From assembly GCA_037833965.1 (NCBI GenBank), contig AP031352.1, positions 25,772,501 to 25,836,500 on the forward strand: a DNA stretch of 64,000 nt, in the 5' to 3' direction. This stretch comes from Marchantia polymorpha subsp. ruderalis (Eukaryota > Streptophyta > Marchantiopsida > Marchantiales > Marchantiaceae). Below the pieces are notes generated by a model. The model was not told where the DNA came from. It saw nothing but the letters and a program-made list of their open reading frames with translations, and ran no database searches. Of the stretch, positions 52,679 through 64,000 are shown in pieces (within the stretch, counting starts at the first letter, position 1; the number at the start of each line of letters is the position of its first letter). The position numbers and the translations under genes were made by a program.

Positions 52679-54127
52679 TCAGGTGAATGGATAGAAGTTG
52701 ATAAACAACAAAGAGCCGACACTGACATACGCGAGGAAGCTACTCCATATAAGCTTCCCGGTCTTCCCTCTCGCACCACCGTTCAGGAGTAGATGTGCTC
52801 CACACCAGTACACAGGCGGGCTCACCGACAAGAACCGAGTAGCCACTTGCACATGCATGACGAACATGGCAACTGCTGTCATAAAGCAGAGCTGGATCAA
52901 AAAGCACACAGCTGCCGGAGAGAAAAATCCTCTGCTGGCGACCTTGTAATCTTCTCCACCAGGTCCCTTGCTTGCTCCTTTCCCTTTAGCTAAGAAAGTC
53001 ATCTCATCTACGTGGCTGAACATCGCAACTTTGGACTGCGTCGATGGAGAAGCAGCCAATCCTAATGAGAATAGAAGTTTGGGCTGTTTCTTCGCGTATG
53101 TAAAGATGGAAAAGATTGCAAGACTGAGCATCGGAGAGGCGAGTAAGAAATTCGGTAGCTGCTTGAGCTGGAAGTAGCGCAAAAACCCTACTTGCCAGTA
53201 CTGGCTCTGCACGAAGCCGTAGAGGTAAGGCAGTGGAGATTTACACCAGGGGCGAGGAGGCGAACGAATTTGATCATGGCAGAGCTGGAAGTATCCGTAG
53301 GTTTGGAAAGCCAAGAAGGGAGCGGCAACGGCAACACTTTGCAGTATCGCGACAAGGACAATCGACACAATTCGCATTGAACTTCTCTGCAAACTCGCCA
53401 GATGGAAGACCTTGTGCATAGCCTGAAACAGAAAGAACCCTGCGTGCAGAATGCCGTTCGATCTCACGCCACTCGAGAGGCCAAAGAAAACAATCGATGG
53501 CCATTTTGCTCCGCTTACAAAGCACACGAGCCCTGTGAATGAAAGGAGGGCGAATAAACTCTCCGAATAAACTGCAGAGTAAAATGCGGACGCAGGGTTG
53601 AAGCAAAAAAGAGCTGCAGCCGTGAGCGCCAACTTCTCGTCTTCCAACAGAGCACGCGTCAACCGATAGAGAAAATAGGCGGCGAGAACGAAGGAGACAT
53701 TGTTGATGAGGTAACCCGCAAGGGCCAGAGTCGCCCTCAGCCCCAACAACGGGATCAACTTTGGCAAGAAAGTCCGCGCAACGAAGCGCATCAGGAGAGG
53801 AAGAAGTGGCAGAAACGCATGAACCTGCTCATACTCATAACCGCATTCCGCAATTTTGACATAGTACACTCCGTCCCAAACCACAGATTTCTCGATTGCC
53901 CGCCCTAGCCTCGGGGCCCAGCGATCGGCATCCGTCGCCCCGTCGATGTCAGCACTCCAAGCAGAATTTTCCGCCAGGCAGGGCCGATTCAACTCCGCCG
54001 ATGTATCATACGGGTCCGCCAGCCATCGCCACACGAAAAATAATGTGAGCACCAGCACGCGCGACTTCACCGCAATGCTCAGAACTGTGCGCCGGTGTCT
54101 CTCTTTCGTCGATGACGATATCGCCAT
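52679..54127 (-). CDS. PIGV: GPI mannosyltransferase 2 (PIG-V, GT76), 482 aa, single exon
   Basis: PIG-V is an ER multi-pass protein that adds the second mannose to the GPI anchor precursor from dolichol-phosphate mannose. The frame opens with ATG at 54127 and runs uninterrupted to the stop at 52679, close to the usual plant length. Family hallmarks in order are a first membrane segment (about residues 23-36), the lumenal motif WDGVYYVKIAECGYEYEQVH (Trp84-Asp85), FNPASAFYSAVYSESLFAL, SGVRSNGIL, RPWC...LPYLYGFVQSQYW then VGFLRYF, and near the C-terminus VQVATRFLSVSPPVYW, with further hydrophobic segments throughout. The start directly abuts the duplicated module. The lack of introns contrasts with all other genes here and raises the possibility of a retrocopy, but it might equally be the ancestral structure. 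Confidence 0.95.
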   Translation of the reverse strand: MAISSSTKERHRRTVLSIAVKSRVLVLTLFFVWRWLADPYDTSAELNRPCLAENSAWSADIDGATDADRWAPRLGRAIEKSVVWDGVYYVKIAECGYEYEQVHAFLPLLPLLMRFVARTFLPKLIPLLGLRATLALAGYLINNVSFVLAAYFLYRLTRALLEDEKLALTAAALFCFNPASAFYSAVYSESLFALLSFTGLVCFVSGAKWPSIVFFGLSSGVRSNGILHAGFFLFQAMHKVFHLASLQRSSMRIVSIVLVAILQSVAVAAPFLAFQTYGYFQLCHDQIRSPPRPWCKSPLPYLYGFVQSQYWQVGFLRYFQLKQLPNFLLASPMLSLAIFSIFTYAKKQPKLLFSLGLAASPSTQSKVAMFSHVDEMTFLAKGKGASKGPGGEDYKVASRGFFSPAAVCFLIQLCFMTAVAMFVMHVQVATRFLSVSPPVYWCGAHLLLNGGARGKTGKLIWSSFLAYVSVGSLLFINFYPFT

Positions 54128-54224
54128 CTTCCTCGTTCCTCTCGATTTTGCTTCGATCCTCTAACCCCAAACTTGCCTCCATGTCCACGATCCCCACCCA
54201 ATGTGCCTTCGACCTTCGGCGTCT

Positions 54225-54546
54225 GGTTCACGGCAGTTCCATACCACCATCCCGGTTGTCCGGTCATACGGCAGCCGCAGCCGCAGATTCAGAGACCAAG
54301 CATTCCGGCTGCCCTGTCAGATTGACGGCACTGCCTTCCACGAACCCCCTCCCCTTCCTTCGTGGAGGATCTCGAGCGCCACCATATCCGAAACTATGGT
54401 TTTGTAGAGTCTACTACGTACCGTGTGCGGGTGTGGAATGTCATGCTACTGGCAGGTCTAATTTATTATATTTTCCCACAGTGTCATTGGAAAGTCTCCG
54501 GTATTATAGCGAAAATGATGGGTATACCCATCAAACTCTGCGATGA
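54225..54546 (-). promoter_or_regulatory. PIG-V upstream module, copy B of a duplicated promoter/leader segment
   Basis: This segment starts about 98 bp before the PIG-V ATG and is paralogous to 47167-47467 upstream of FOLD. The two share order, orientation and near-identical blocks across about 300 bp, ending in a similar CAAACTCTGC stretch. In the frame of the FOLD upstream ORF, the indels inside this copy are 3 or 6 nt, but the ATG is lost (TAT instead) and the frame is closed upstream. Confidence 0.8.
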
Positions 54547-55570
54547 TGGTTTGGTATATAATGATAATCTATATTTTGTCGGTTGTGTGACGTAGGATGC
54601 TCCATGATACGTATTTTAAGATTAACTAAGTCTTTTAATATTTTATTATCGAAGTGCATTTTAAGTTCATAAAATTCGAGGGTCGAAGTCAGAAAAATGT
54701 AGAACATGGTTTTCAATAGTCATTGTTTACCCTCTTGCTTCAAGAAAGATGTTGGATTGTAGAAGAATGAATAATATTCGTTTTAGAATTAGAAAAAAAA
54801 ACATGTACGTTATGTAAGTGATTGAAGTTACTAAATGCCTATGACTAAGAATTATAAATCTGTAGGACTTACTCATCTTCACAACATGATGTAGTGCAGA
54901 CTCAAACCCTGGGTGAGGCGTAATGTACGACTGATAAAATTGGCTCAAAGTAGTGAATACATAAATTGAACACGAAGTGTAATTGGTTTTGATTGTGGAT
55001 AAACGGCAGCGAAGTAAAAGGAACCAAGCATCAAGTTTATCGACATAACAGCCAACAAAGAACAACAAGGGGCTTGCAAACGTCCCGAACAGGAAATGGG
55101 AAGATGCAAATGGGAGACCAAATGGACAAAAGAGAAATAAAATTAAATGAAAGATACAAGGTAATATTAGAGGCTAGGTACAGAATGTACTGTGAGAAAT
55201 TAGAGGGTTCAGGGTTCAAGGTGAGCTTGCATGAGGGGGGCAAGTTGTGGCTATCATCGGATCGGGATTGAGATTATTATCAACCAGTGCAGTTTCATGG
55301 TCCACGAGGGCTCGGGACAATGGTCACCGTGTCCTGCGAAAAGAATGGTCATCTTCATCGGGCGAGCGAGAAGAAGTGTTCACTATCTTGGAAGTGCAAA
55401 GTTGTTTGGACCCTTTGGCCCCCACCTCAGCACCTCATGCTCATTTAATTCTGCAAAGTCGAAATTCTGACTATCTATCGATCTATCTAACCTGTCTGTC
55501 GCTTTGCAGCGCTATCTTCTCTGAAGAGGATCGTGCAGTTGACACCGATCCATGAAGTAAATTAATCTGA

Positions 55571-58500
55571 TTACGATGGCTGGGTCCCAACGACGATGGG
55601 GCTTCTCACTTTGTGATACCCATCGGACCATGTGTAGCTTCCGAAGGCGTAGGTCTCTTGAGAAAAGTCGGCCGGCTTCGTCCTCTCGAGTTTCACTGTG
55701 AAAGTCTTCGTCTCGTAAGCTCTCGAGTACCGCAAAATTGAAGGGTATATGCTCACCTTCACACCTTCGGGAGCTTGAACAGAAACGGTGTACAAACTCT
55801 TGGCTCTTCCGACGTTGGTGACCCTGCGAGTGATGGTCGTGGCTTTCATCGTCAGATTGGCAACTGATAGTGAAGGGTAGTTGAGGTTGCTCAGAGATGG
55901 GAAATACTTTTCCGCAGAGCAGAAGCCTTTCTCGCCAGTGATGACCTCCACGTTCTGATCGCTGTAACCGAGAGCGCACAAAAAGAGGTTGTAATCTCGA
56001 GCACTCGCGTCGTATACTAGACCCGGTTCAAGAGCAGCCGGAGGATTCACCATCCCAGAACCCGTGGCGAAGGCGCTAGCTGTGGTGCCATCCCAATCCT
56101 GGATCGGTTTCTTGGTGTTGTCGACTGTCTTTGCTGCAAAAATTGAGTTTGTGACATTGAGTTAAAGGCCTTACGATTATGGCATTCTGTAATCACAGAG
56201 CTTTCATCAGCTCGGTCGAGATGACAGTGCGATGCTGTGTACAAGTTTCTTCTTGAGAATCGAAAGGTATAGCCTGGAGCTGGGCTCGGTAACAACGCTG
56301 TGGTGGTCACGTACCTGAGGTCATAATAGCTGATTTGATCGCTGCTGGGCTCCATCTGGGATGAAGCGCTTTGATAAGTGCAGCTACTCCTGCAATGTGT
56401 GGAGTCGCCATTGATGTCCCAGAAAGGAAGGCGTAGGGCTGGTTGTAAAACGCTCCCAAGATATCAACTCCTGGCCCCATAATGTCGGGCTGCAGAGTTC
56501 AAGGCAGCCGCCTGTGGGTTAGACGGAGTTTTAAAGATCAACGATCATTCACTTTGGTGGCCAAATAACAAACAATGACTCTCGTTAATTGCCCTCTCGT
56601 CTTTTGATGGTTGAATTGGGAACATTGTCATCGGGTGATTTGCAAACGACATGACGACTCCCACTCACCTTGAGGATAGATGGTGTCAAAATGTTGGGAC
56701 CTCTAGCTGAGAAATCAGCCACCATTGGAGAAGGCTTCAACCCCAAGTAAGACTTGGGAGAATAGATGGTAGCCACGGGATCTCTGTTTCACGAAGTCGA
56801 TTATATTCCGGTCTTGCGATTAAAATACCATTTTTATGGACAGGGTAAATACACAATGGAAGGACTGGTATGCAATACAGCATGTCATGAAATAATCCCA
56901 CCGACATGAGAAGTAATCAGGACTTGTCACCTTGAGTTACAAAGCCCTTCGTCACAGCTGGATAAGAAAGCCTGGATTCGAGAAGCGTCAGCTGCCTTCA
57001 CGAGAAGTGCAGGAAAGTTGTACACCAGGTCGAAACGAAGTTGGTAGTCCATCGATTTGTCTGCGTTTCCAGCGATCATTCCTACTCCACCGGCATCCAT
57101 CACCATTTCGGCCTTGTCTTGCAAGTCCTCCGATAGGTCACCCCTTAAACAGAAGACTATCTTCCCTTGCACTTCTGATGGATCCAAAGTGTTGTTCAGA
57201 CAGAACCTGACACGCGTGTAAACTTCGGAGTTAGCTGCTGACAGAACTCTTCTTCACGTAGCTCTCGATCTCCTCCAAAACAATCTCACCTCTAAGCACT
57301 CACTCAAATAGCGCGTGCAAAGAACCACTCACTTCGACGTGTTCGTAAACTTCGCAAATGGAGCGGTGATGGTGGGAAACTGGGTAATTATCGATCCCTG
57401 CAAATCCGACAAATTGATATGAGAATGTCGAGTGCAAGTTCTCCAATACATTTTACAGAATCTATGAAGGTTCCATGAAGAACATCATGAGAAATCAGCC
57501 ACTGTAATCATCACCAATCTGTCAGTGCAAGGGGCATGAAAGAAGAGAGAAAGTGCAAGGAATCTGATGCCCTGCTTCCTTGAGGACTGATTTCGCTGTG
57601 TGTGGAACTTTCAGCTGGTCAGTAAAAGAAGATTGCAGACGTGAACAGAAGATAAACTTTATGCAGAGGCAAGTACCCTCATTGCGATGGAGGGCTTTGC
57701 GCGTCCCTGTAGTCCTATACGAACATCAGAGCCCAGGAAGCGATCGGTGGTACCAGCCGCTACTGCCATGGACCATGGCTCGCCATGGACCACGCGTCCG
57801 GCAGAGGGGCCGGTGTTTCCTGCAGAAAAGCTCACGAAAATGCCCTGCCGCATGGCGTGGTAGGAGGAAATGGCCAACAAGTCCTCGAACATGGGCTTAT
57901 CGAGCCCATTATCGAGAGAGATGGTGATCAGATCAACCCCGTCCTTCAGGGCCTCTTCTATACCCGCAGCCACATCGGCGGTGGAGCACATTGCTCCCGC
58001 CCAGCAGACTTTGTACGCTGCGATTCTGGCATGAGGAGCTCCACCTTTGGCCGTGCCGTTCCCGAGTCCGTTCCAATCAGCAGGGGCGAAGTTCCCTGCT
58101 GCAGTCGAAGCTACGTGAGTTCCATGGCCATCCACGTCTCTGGCCGATTTGTAGTCGAACTCCCAGGTCGAGTCACTCACACCAAGATTGCCGTCTAAGA
58201 AGAACTTTGCTCCGATCAGCTTCCTGCAACTCACGGAATCACTCTGGTCAGGGTCAGATTCGGGCACGATCCTCGCCCGGCTTCGCATGCAGTGGAGCTC
58301 CGGGACTCAAGATTAGACAATGCATCATGTTTCATCGAGCTTTGAATGAATGATCGACCAAGATCTTGTGTTGGAGGAGAGGGTCGACTTGCCTGTTGCA
58401 CGACTCTTTAGAGAACACGTCTCCGTCCACGCATTCACCCTTCCATCTGGCGGGGACCGGGCCCATGCCATGATCACTGAAGCTGGCCGATTCTGGCCAG

Positions 58501-59869
58501 ATGCCTGTGACAAGGAGAAGCAGGCCGAGGACTTTCAGTATCCGGCCCAGAGGATGTACATGTCTACACGAAGATCGACCAACATTCGCATCATCCACTG
58601 GCCTAGAAGGCAGCAGTACCTGAGTCGATCACGCCAATGATCACGTCTTGGCCGTAGTTAGCTCGCTCCCACAGAGCGCCCGTCTCAGGGTTCTTGGGAC
58701 TTTCGACGCCGAGAAATCTCCAGGAATGCGTGGTCTGAGTTTTGACGAAGGTGTTCGGGACCACAGACAGAACTCCCTGCATTTCTGCGATGGATGTCGA
58801 CAACAGTTGGACGTGTTACTAGAGCAAACGGTTTTCATCACTGAGCATGCGCCGTGCAAATCACATCGTGCACGGATCAGACCTGTTGCAGGAACTCTTG
58901 CTATCCGGAAACTGAGCTGAAAGTGTCGTGAATTCAGTCAATGGGTAGAACTTACGGGAAAGCTTGGAAACTTGCTCGGGTGTGAGCTTGGCAGCGAAGC
59001 CATCGAAAACATTGTAATAACAGTAAATCAAACAGCCGTCCACCGAATCGTTACTGTAAACATCCACAACCGCAAGAAGCATCGGTGAGTCTCGAGTATC
59101 GAGGAGAATCCGCGAGTCCAAGAGTGCAAGCAACGAGTGACTCTTCAATGTAAGGGCCGCTATCACGCTAGTTGCCTGCCTGCCGACCTACAGACTCAAC
59201 ACTCTGTACGAAAGTACAGAGTCATGCTCCACTGTACTACTAGAGCACAAATCGAAATCGCAGCTGCGCATCTATCCATGGAAAGGGCTCATACAAATTA
59301 CCCGCCCAATGCTGCTTCCAAGTAGCCACGATGAGAGTACGCTGGATCGTCTTTCCCCGCACGAGTAGGACTCAGTTGCACCAAGTGAATCTGCTCGACG
59401 AAATGCACGATATTTAGAACCAATCTCGCCGCCAATTATCTAAAGCTAAGCAAACGAATGTGTCACATCCGATTCGGCTTCCTTTGAAATCTTCTGATTG
59501 CCTTCTGAAGCAGTGGAGTGCAGAGTCGGATGGCGGGCCTTGCAATCGTATGATTGTGCTTCTTAGTAAAATGTCAACTCTCTAGTTGACATGTTACTCT
59601 TGAACTGAGAGAATCATTCTTAAGAAGCTTGTTCGAGTAAGAGCAGAGTCCTTCCAAAACCGTCCAGACTGACTGTACAGCGAATCCATCCACTGCAGGC
59701 TTATGTTCTGCCCGGCCATGGCTGACAGACATTACATCGAGCAAACATCGTAATCGAAATTCAACTTGTGTCACAGAGAATGTACCTGTTCATGTGCTGC
59801 AGATGAAAAGGAGAAAAAATTCACGGACAAAAGCAGGCCGAGTAGCCCGAGCCCACGCCATGACACCAT
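55571..59869 (-). CDS. SBT: Secreted subtilisin-like serine protease (S8, plant SBT family), 791 aa, 11 exons
   Basis: This is a predicted apoplastic endoprotease. Exons in gene order are 59786-59869, 59302-59390, 58956-59140, 58620-58784, 58393-58504, 57677-58223, 57333-57397, 56931-57206, 56669-56783, 56315-56489 and 55571-56133; phases close over 2,376 nt. The ATG at 59869 starts a signal peptide (hydrophobic core [15 protein letters not shown]). The I9 propeptide follows (about residues 29-125, with [17 protein letters not shown]). The S8 domain carries Asp173 (GVIDSGIWPES), His245 (DGHGTHVAS), the oxyanion Asn348 (SAGNTGP) and Ser572 (SGTSMATPH), so the triad is intact. A PA insert lies about 390-505, FSARGPN precedes the Ser, and the C-terminal Fn3-like domain has TRRVTNVG. 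Intron 5 (58224-58392) uses a GC donor (CAG|GCAAGT). The propeptide is longer than usual, with about 20 extra residues around [14 protein letters not shown]. The substrate is unknown. Confidence 0.95.
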
Positions 59870-60151
59870 ACTCCTAGGATCCAGCTTCTTTAAGTTCCCT
59901 GATTCCAAATGAAGAAAGTTCCGAGGGATCCTATACGGCCACCAGATATTCGAGAAAAGCTCATGAAATCCTGCTTAATGGTTAAAACCTTACAATCTCT
60001 AGCTCCCTAAATTTGATTTGAATAGCATATCATAATGTACTGTGACGCCCTGCTTTGACAAAAGTTCCAGAGCTCTTCTCTCCACGAGCTCAAAGCCTCT
60101 GCAGGGCCTAGAGCACGCAACGGACCTTGGTGGGGTTCGGGAGAGGACACT

Positions 60152-60159
60152 TTTATATA
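60152..60159 (-). promoter_or_regulatory. TATA box of the subtilase gene
   Basis: The minus strand reads CTATATAAAAG here, a near-consensus TATA box about 285 bp upstream of the subtilase ATG. It implies a leader of about 250 nt. A GA-rich tract lies immediately upstream of it. Confidence 0.65.
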
Positions 60160-60162
60160 GTC

Positions 60163-60211
60163 CGGAGAAGAGGAGAGAAGAGGAGAGGAGAGAAGAGAAG
60201 AGAAGAGAAGA
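60163..60211. repeat. GA-rich microsatellite next to the subtilase promoter
   Basis: GGAGAAGAGGAGAGAAGAGG and then repeated AGAAG units form an imperfect GA tract directly upstream of the TATA box. On the gene's strand it is a CT-rich tract, common in plant core promoters. Confidence 0.85.
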
Positions 60212-63200
60212 TCAGAAGCTGCTGAAGCGAGACCAACTGGGCACGGGTGATGGTTTGTGGAAATAGTCTTTCCGATCATGCCCGGATACGTGAGAAGATT
60301 ATGAATTCACTGGGTTGACCATCCAGAATATATTCCGCCTCCAAACTTGGACACAGTAAACAGTCCCATCCCCTTCCAGTCATCACTCGAGAAAGGTTTG
60401 CAGCAACGCAGAGGAGTCAGATCTACCGCAATGCAAGTCTTGTTTTGCGTGCACGAGATTCAAAAAGTGGATGCAGTTTCATTTTGCTTCCTCTGTGGCC
60501 CTATATCGAGCACATCCCAACACGATCGCAGCAGCAGTCATTCATCCAATTGCAACCTGGTTCGGACTTTCGTCCCTTTGCTGGGTTTGGAGTCCGACTG
60601 CAAATCACGTGAACTACGGCGCCTTCTGCTCAGTGCCGGCGTACGTTTCCGGCCTATCAAATCTGTTTGTAGCTATGTAAGAGAATCCGACGACGGTTCA
60701 GACGCTCACGGATGAAAAGAAAAAGGGCACCAATTGTAATCGTCAATTTCGCTTACGTTTCCCTCTCTGAATCTTCATGAAGGTGTGTCAATGCAGCGTG
60801 TCAAGATCCGAACGGACTCGAGGTTCGGGTGGACATCATTGAGCTTCAGCTGAGTACTGAAAGAACGGAATAGCCCAAAAAAACTCAAGCAGACTAACTT
60901 CAGAGCTCATGATTAAACGTGGTAGATGGATACTTTAGTTAGAGAACGAATTGCTGTGGCTTAGATGACAAGGAGGATGTCTGTCGTACGTTCTAAAGTA
61001 ATGGAGATAGCCAGAAGCTAGGAAACGTCCTCCTCATAGAGTGAAGGACAAGAAATTTCCCAAGCACATGATTCCACACGTAGAGCCCGATGGTCGTCTC
61101 TAGAGCTGATGAGCGTAAGGATCAGAATATATGTCGCTCCAAAAACATGTCATAATAAGTTCAGCTTGAGCTTCTTGAGAGAACATGTGGATCATCCCAA
61201 CCAAGGAACCATGCAAAACCAGATAAACCTCTCTGCTTCATCATCAGCATGTGTAGTTTGCACATTCTTGGAAATTAAATGTCGAGCATTAAATTGGGCA
61301 AGGATGTCATCCGTAGGTATAAACCTACAGATTACTCACTTATAAATAAAGAAGGCCAGGCATAGCAGATTTACATTACTGCAACAGTGATGTAAGAGGA
61401 GATACCGGAGCCTTAATTTCTACGTTTTCAAGCCGAGGCTAATGGTTCCGCCGTTTCGATCAAACTGGATAACACCTTCAGTGACTGTGATAGCCGCCCC
61501 CCCCCCCTGAGATTGTGACTCCCCAAGATGGACTGCGATAGCAGGTCGAAACCATAGGCAGATATAGAGGATTTAGTGATATCCGCAGTCACCGGATTTG
61601 AAGGACTTAGCGAATTAGGCGGATGCAAAATGAAGTTTTGCTTGTGTATCATGAGGAAAAACATCCGGACCGCTCGGTCAACTTACGTACGGCCAGTACG
61701 ATTCGCCACAGCTGTAGGCACCGAGAAGCAGTGCGCAGCACTATCTGAAAGGGTCCCACTTTTCATTCGACTCGAGTATGAAGCTCCTTGACCTATATTC
61801 ACATTTCTTTTCCTACTTGCAATCCGTCTCAATCTAGCCTCGGACTGTAGTTTATGTGCTCGACCTGATCCTTGTCTCACTGCAGTGACAACTGCTCGTG
61901 GAAATAAAGGTGCCGTTTCATGGCTATAGAGTCTTAGGGTCAAGCCTCAACAGGCCCGCTACTATTTTAGCGCTGTGCTTGAACAAACGTCTTGAGAATA
62001 GGCCATCGTGATCTTTATCTGAACAATCTCCGGACAGTATTACCAGCGATTTTTTAAGACTCCAGGAGTCTAACTCGCGTCACATCGAACCCGGGTGAAC
62101 AGAACAGATTGGATAAGCATTCCGAAACGCGACGGTCCTTCCCGATTGTGAAGGAGTACGAAGCACTCTTAAGATTCCACGTCCAATTTGTCAGCCAGAA
62201 GTCGTGCGGCTATGATAATGGAAAGAGTATCACAGATCATGTTCTTCAGGGCAAGTCCATCACGCGGTTTGTGAATGGATATAGAAGTGGTGATGGAACA
62301 TAAAGTGATGGGTGATGCATGTTTGCATTTTATGTTTGAGCTAGAAATCAATCTTTGGAGTACTAAAGGTATGCGCGTTGTTGATATATCTTCTCGATGT
62401 CTTGCAATTCAGAGGAGGAGGAGTTGAGATGTAAGTCGAGATGGTAATGACGTCAGTCTGCAGATCAGGTTCAGATGCAGCCAGACGGAAAATGTGTCGA
62501 CTTCTGTTGAAGGACTGTTGAAGGACTGTGTGTTGACTGTCGATGTACATCTTCTCGATACGTTGTCAGCAGTTGCCTGGATCTGCTCCCCGCCATCGAA
62601 GGGTGTCATGATACTCAGCTTCTCGGAGGATGCGAGATTGGATCACGTACCTTCGGACGTCTGATGTCATTGCAAAGCTCTAGAACGACCGAGGTCCATG
62701 ACAGGAACAGATGCAGATTGCTCTGAGTAGCTCGAAGCTTCTGACTGAGAGCACGTCGATTGGCCCTCTCACCAACGCGCTTCAAGTACACTTGGACGAC
62801 GTAATTCGAATTCTTCTCGATGACTGGTCTCGGATCACAGACAGGGCTGGGCCGGTGACAGTCAATTTCTCAGCGCAATGTAGAATACGGATATAGTAAT
62901 CCGACACGAACATCGGATGATGTTCTCGAGCAGAACTCACAGACATGAGGAGGTTTGATGTTTCCGAAGTTTGTCGGAAGCTGATGTAATGATGGGCTCG
63001 GAACCCGCTTCATACTTGTTGCTGCCGAGACTTGGGATCACGTTAAGCTTGGAGCGCGCAGGTGACATCGTTGACTCAAACTACTGTATTAGAAAGTCTC
63101 GACCTTGCGTACGTATACAGCGACTTCTGAGCTCTGAAAGTCTTAGAAGATATCGTCATATCCATCTATCTATCTGCCATGTGTGCTCCAAATTCACGGC

Positions 63201-64000
63201 CAGCTGAACCCGTGTAGACCACCGATGCAGTTCCCCAGCTCGTGATGCAAGGACGTCGTTCTCATGATGCGTTCGAGTAGCACTAGTCCTGTTACCGCTG
63301 CAATACTCGAGCAGATGAAAACCCTTTTGTTTCCATTCGTCCATAACACAGTCCCCGGAGAATTTGCCGCCGCAAAGCCTGACCATCGTGCGCATTCGAG
63401 CTACAGCAGACGTAGACATAGCGGGCGCACAGTCAGGATTCCGAATCTGTACATTAAAGATACGGGACCCCGTCATTGCAGGCACGAAATCTCCGCATGA
63501 ATGTTGTGAGAAGTATAGATTTCACTTTGACTCCAAGTAAAGTCGGAGAGGCGACAATCGTGAACGTGGAGCCCCTTCTCAGCACCGGACTGTTTGACCG
63601 TCGCAGGCCGTGAACATTGTTGTTACACGACAGACGAAGAAACAGGATGCAGGATAAATGTTAACTACAGTGTCATCCTGGCTCTGCGAATGATCTAAAC
63701 TTGACTAAGCTCGCACGATGGGAGCAGATGTGCTGGTTTCATGGAGCTGGGTTGGGCGTACTCGACTCTGCTTTATTGGTATTTTCGTTTCGAAATTCGG
63801 AGCAAGTCGGAGGCGTTTCGATCTGAACCGATCTCACGAAGCGGACCCACGATTGACGTAATTCTCGTCGTTCGAGATCAATGGCTAGACTTTAGTGTCA
63901 TCCATTTATCTGCACTAGCTGGCTGGCTTCGACATAACAGATGCTGTGCAAGGATCCGTGACGAAGGAGCTATTCGCCGTTGGTATGCGCTGTCGAGTGC
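60212..64000. other. Intergenic region upstream of the subtilase, no gene seen
   Basis: Composition is balanced and both strands carry short overlapping frames, but none shows a domain, signal peptide or conserved motif I recognise. A run of 11 C lies at 61497-61507. Distal promoter sequence of the subtilase or of a gene beyond the window is likely. Confidence 0.5.

Overview
This is a nuclear land-plant sequence. It has spliced genes with GT-AG introns and plant-specific families (XTH cell-wall enzymes, an 11-exon subtilase), and GC-rich gene islands set in very AT-rich, repeat-bearing intergenic DNA. Gene spacing, short introns and protein character fit a bryophyte-grade genome (moss or liverwort), but I cannot fix the species from sequence alone.

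Layout. I could reconstruct five protein-coding genes, all on the minus strand, each with exon phases that close exactly. They are an XTH of 303 aa (14016-15681, 4 exons); a second XTH of 288 aa (35368-36763, 4 exons, the same three intron positions and phases); a cytosolic-type FolD of 299 aa (44686-47054, 5 exons); a PIG-V GPI mannosyltransferase of 482 aa (52679-54127, intronless); and a secreted subtilisin-like protease of 791 aa (55571-59869, 11 exons, one GC-AG intron). Clear TATA boxes precede the first XTH and the subtilase. The rest is intergenic: AT-rich blocks (about 3.9-9.7, 16.9-17.6, 18.8-20.1, 21.1-24.1, 27.9-29.2, 41-43 and 47.5-52 kb) alternating with more GC-balanced stretches in which I find no convincing gene.

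Function. Both XTHs and the subtilase are predicted to be secreted, and PIG-V works in the ER on the anchor of surface proteins. Four of the five genes therefore serve the cell wall or surface, while FolD is one-carbon housekeeping metabolism. Nothing shows that the five form a functional cluster. The two XTHs are an old dispersed tandem pair.

Most notable non-genic signals. (1) The roughly 300-bp regions just upstream of the unrelated FolD and PIG-V genes are paralogous to each other, a duplicated promoter/leader module. (2) A 502-bp hAT-type non-autonomous element lies at 30228-30729 with a perfect 8-bp target duplication. (3) A long near-perfect hairpin lies at 26884-27014 and resembles a small-RNA precursor. 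(4) There is an 84-bp minisatellite and several perfect palindromes. I found no rRNA, tRNA, CRISPR or organellar genes.
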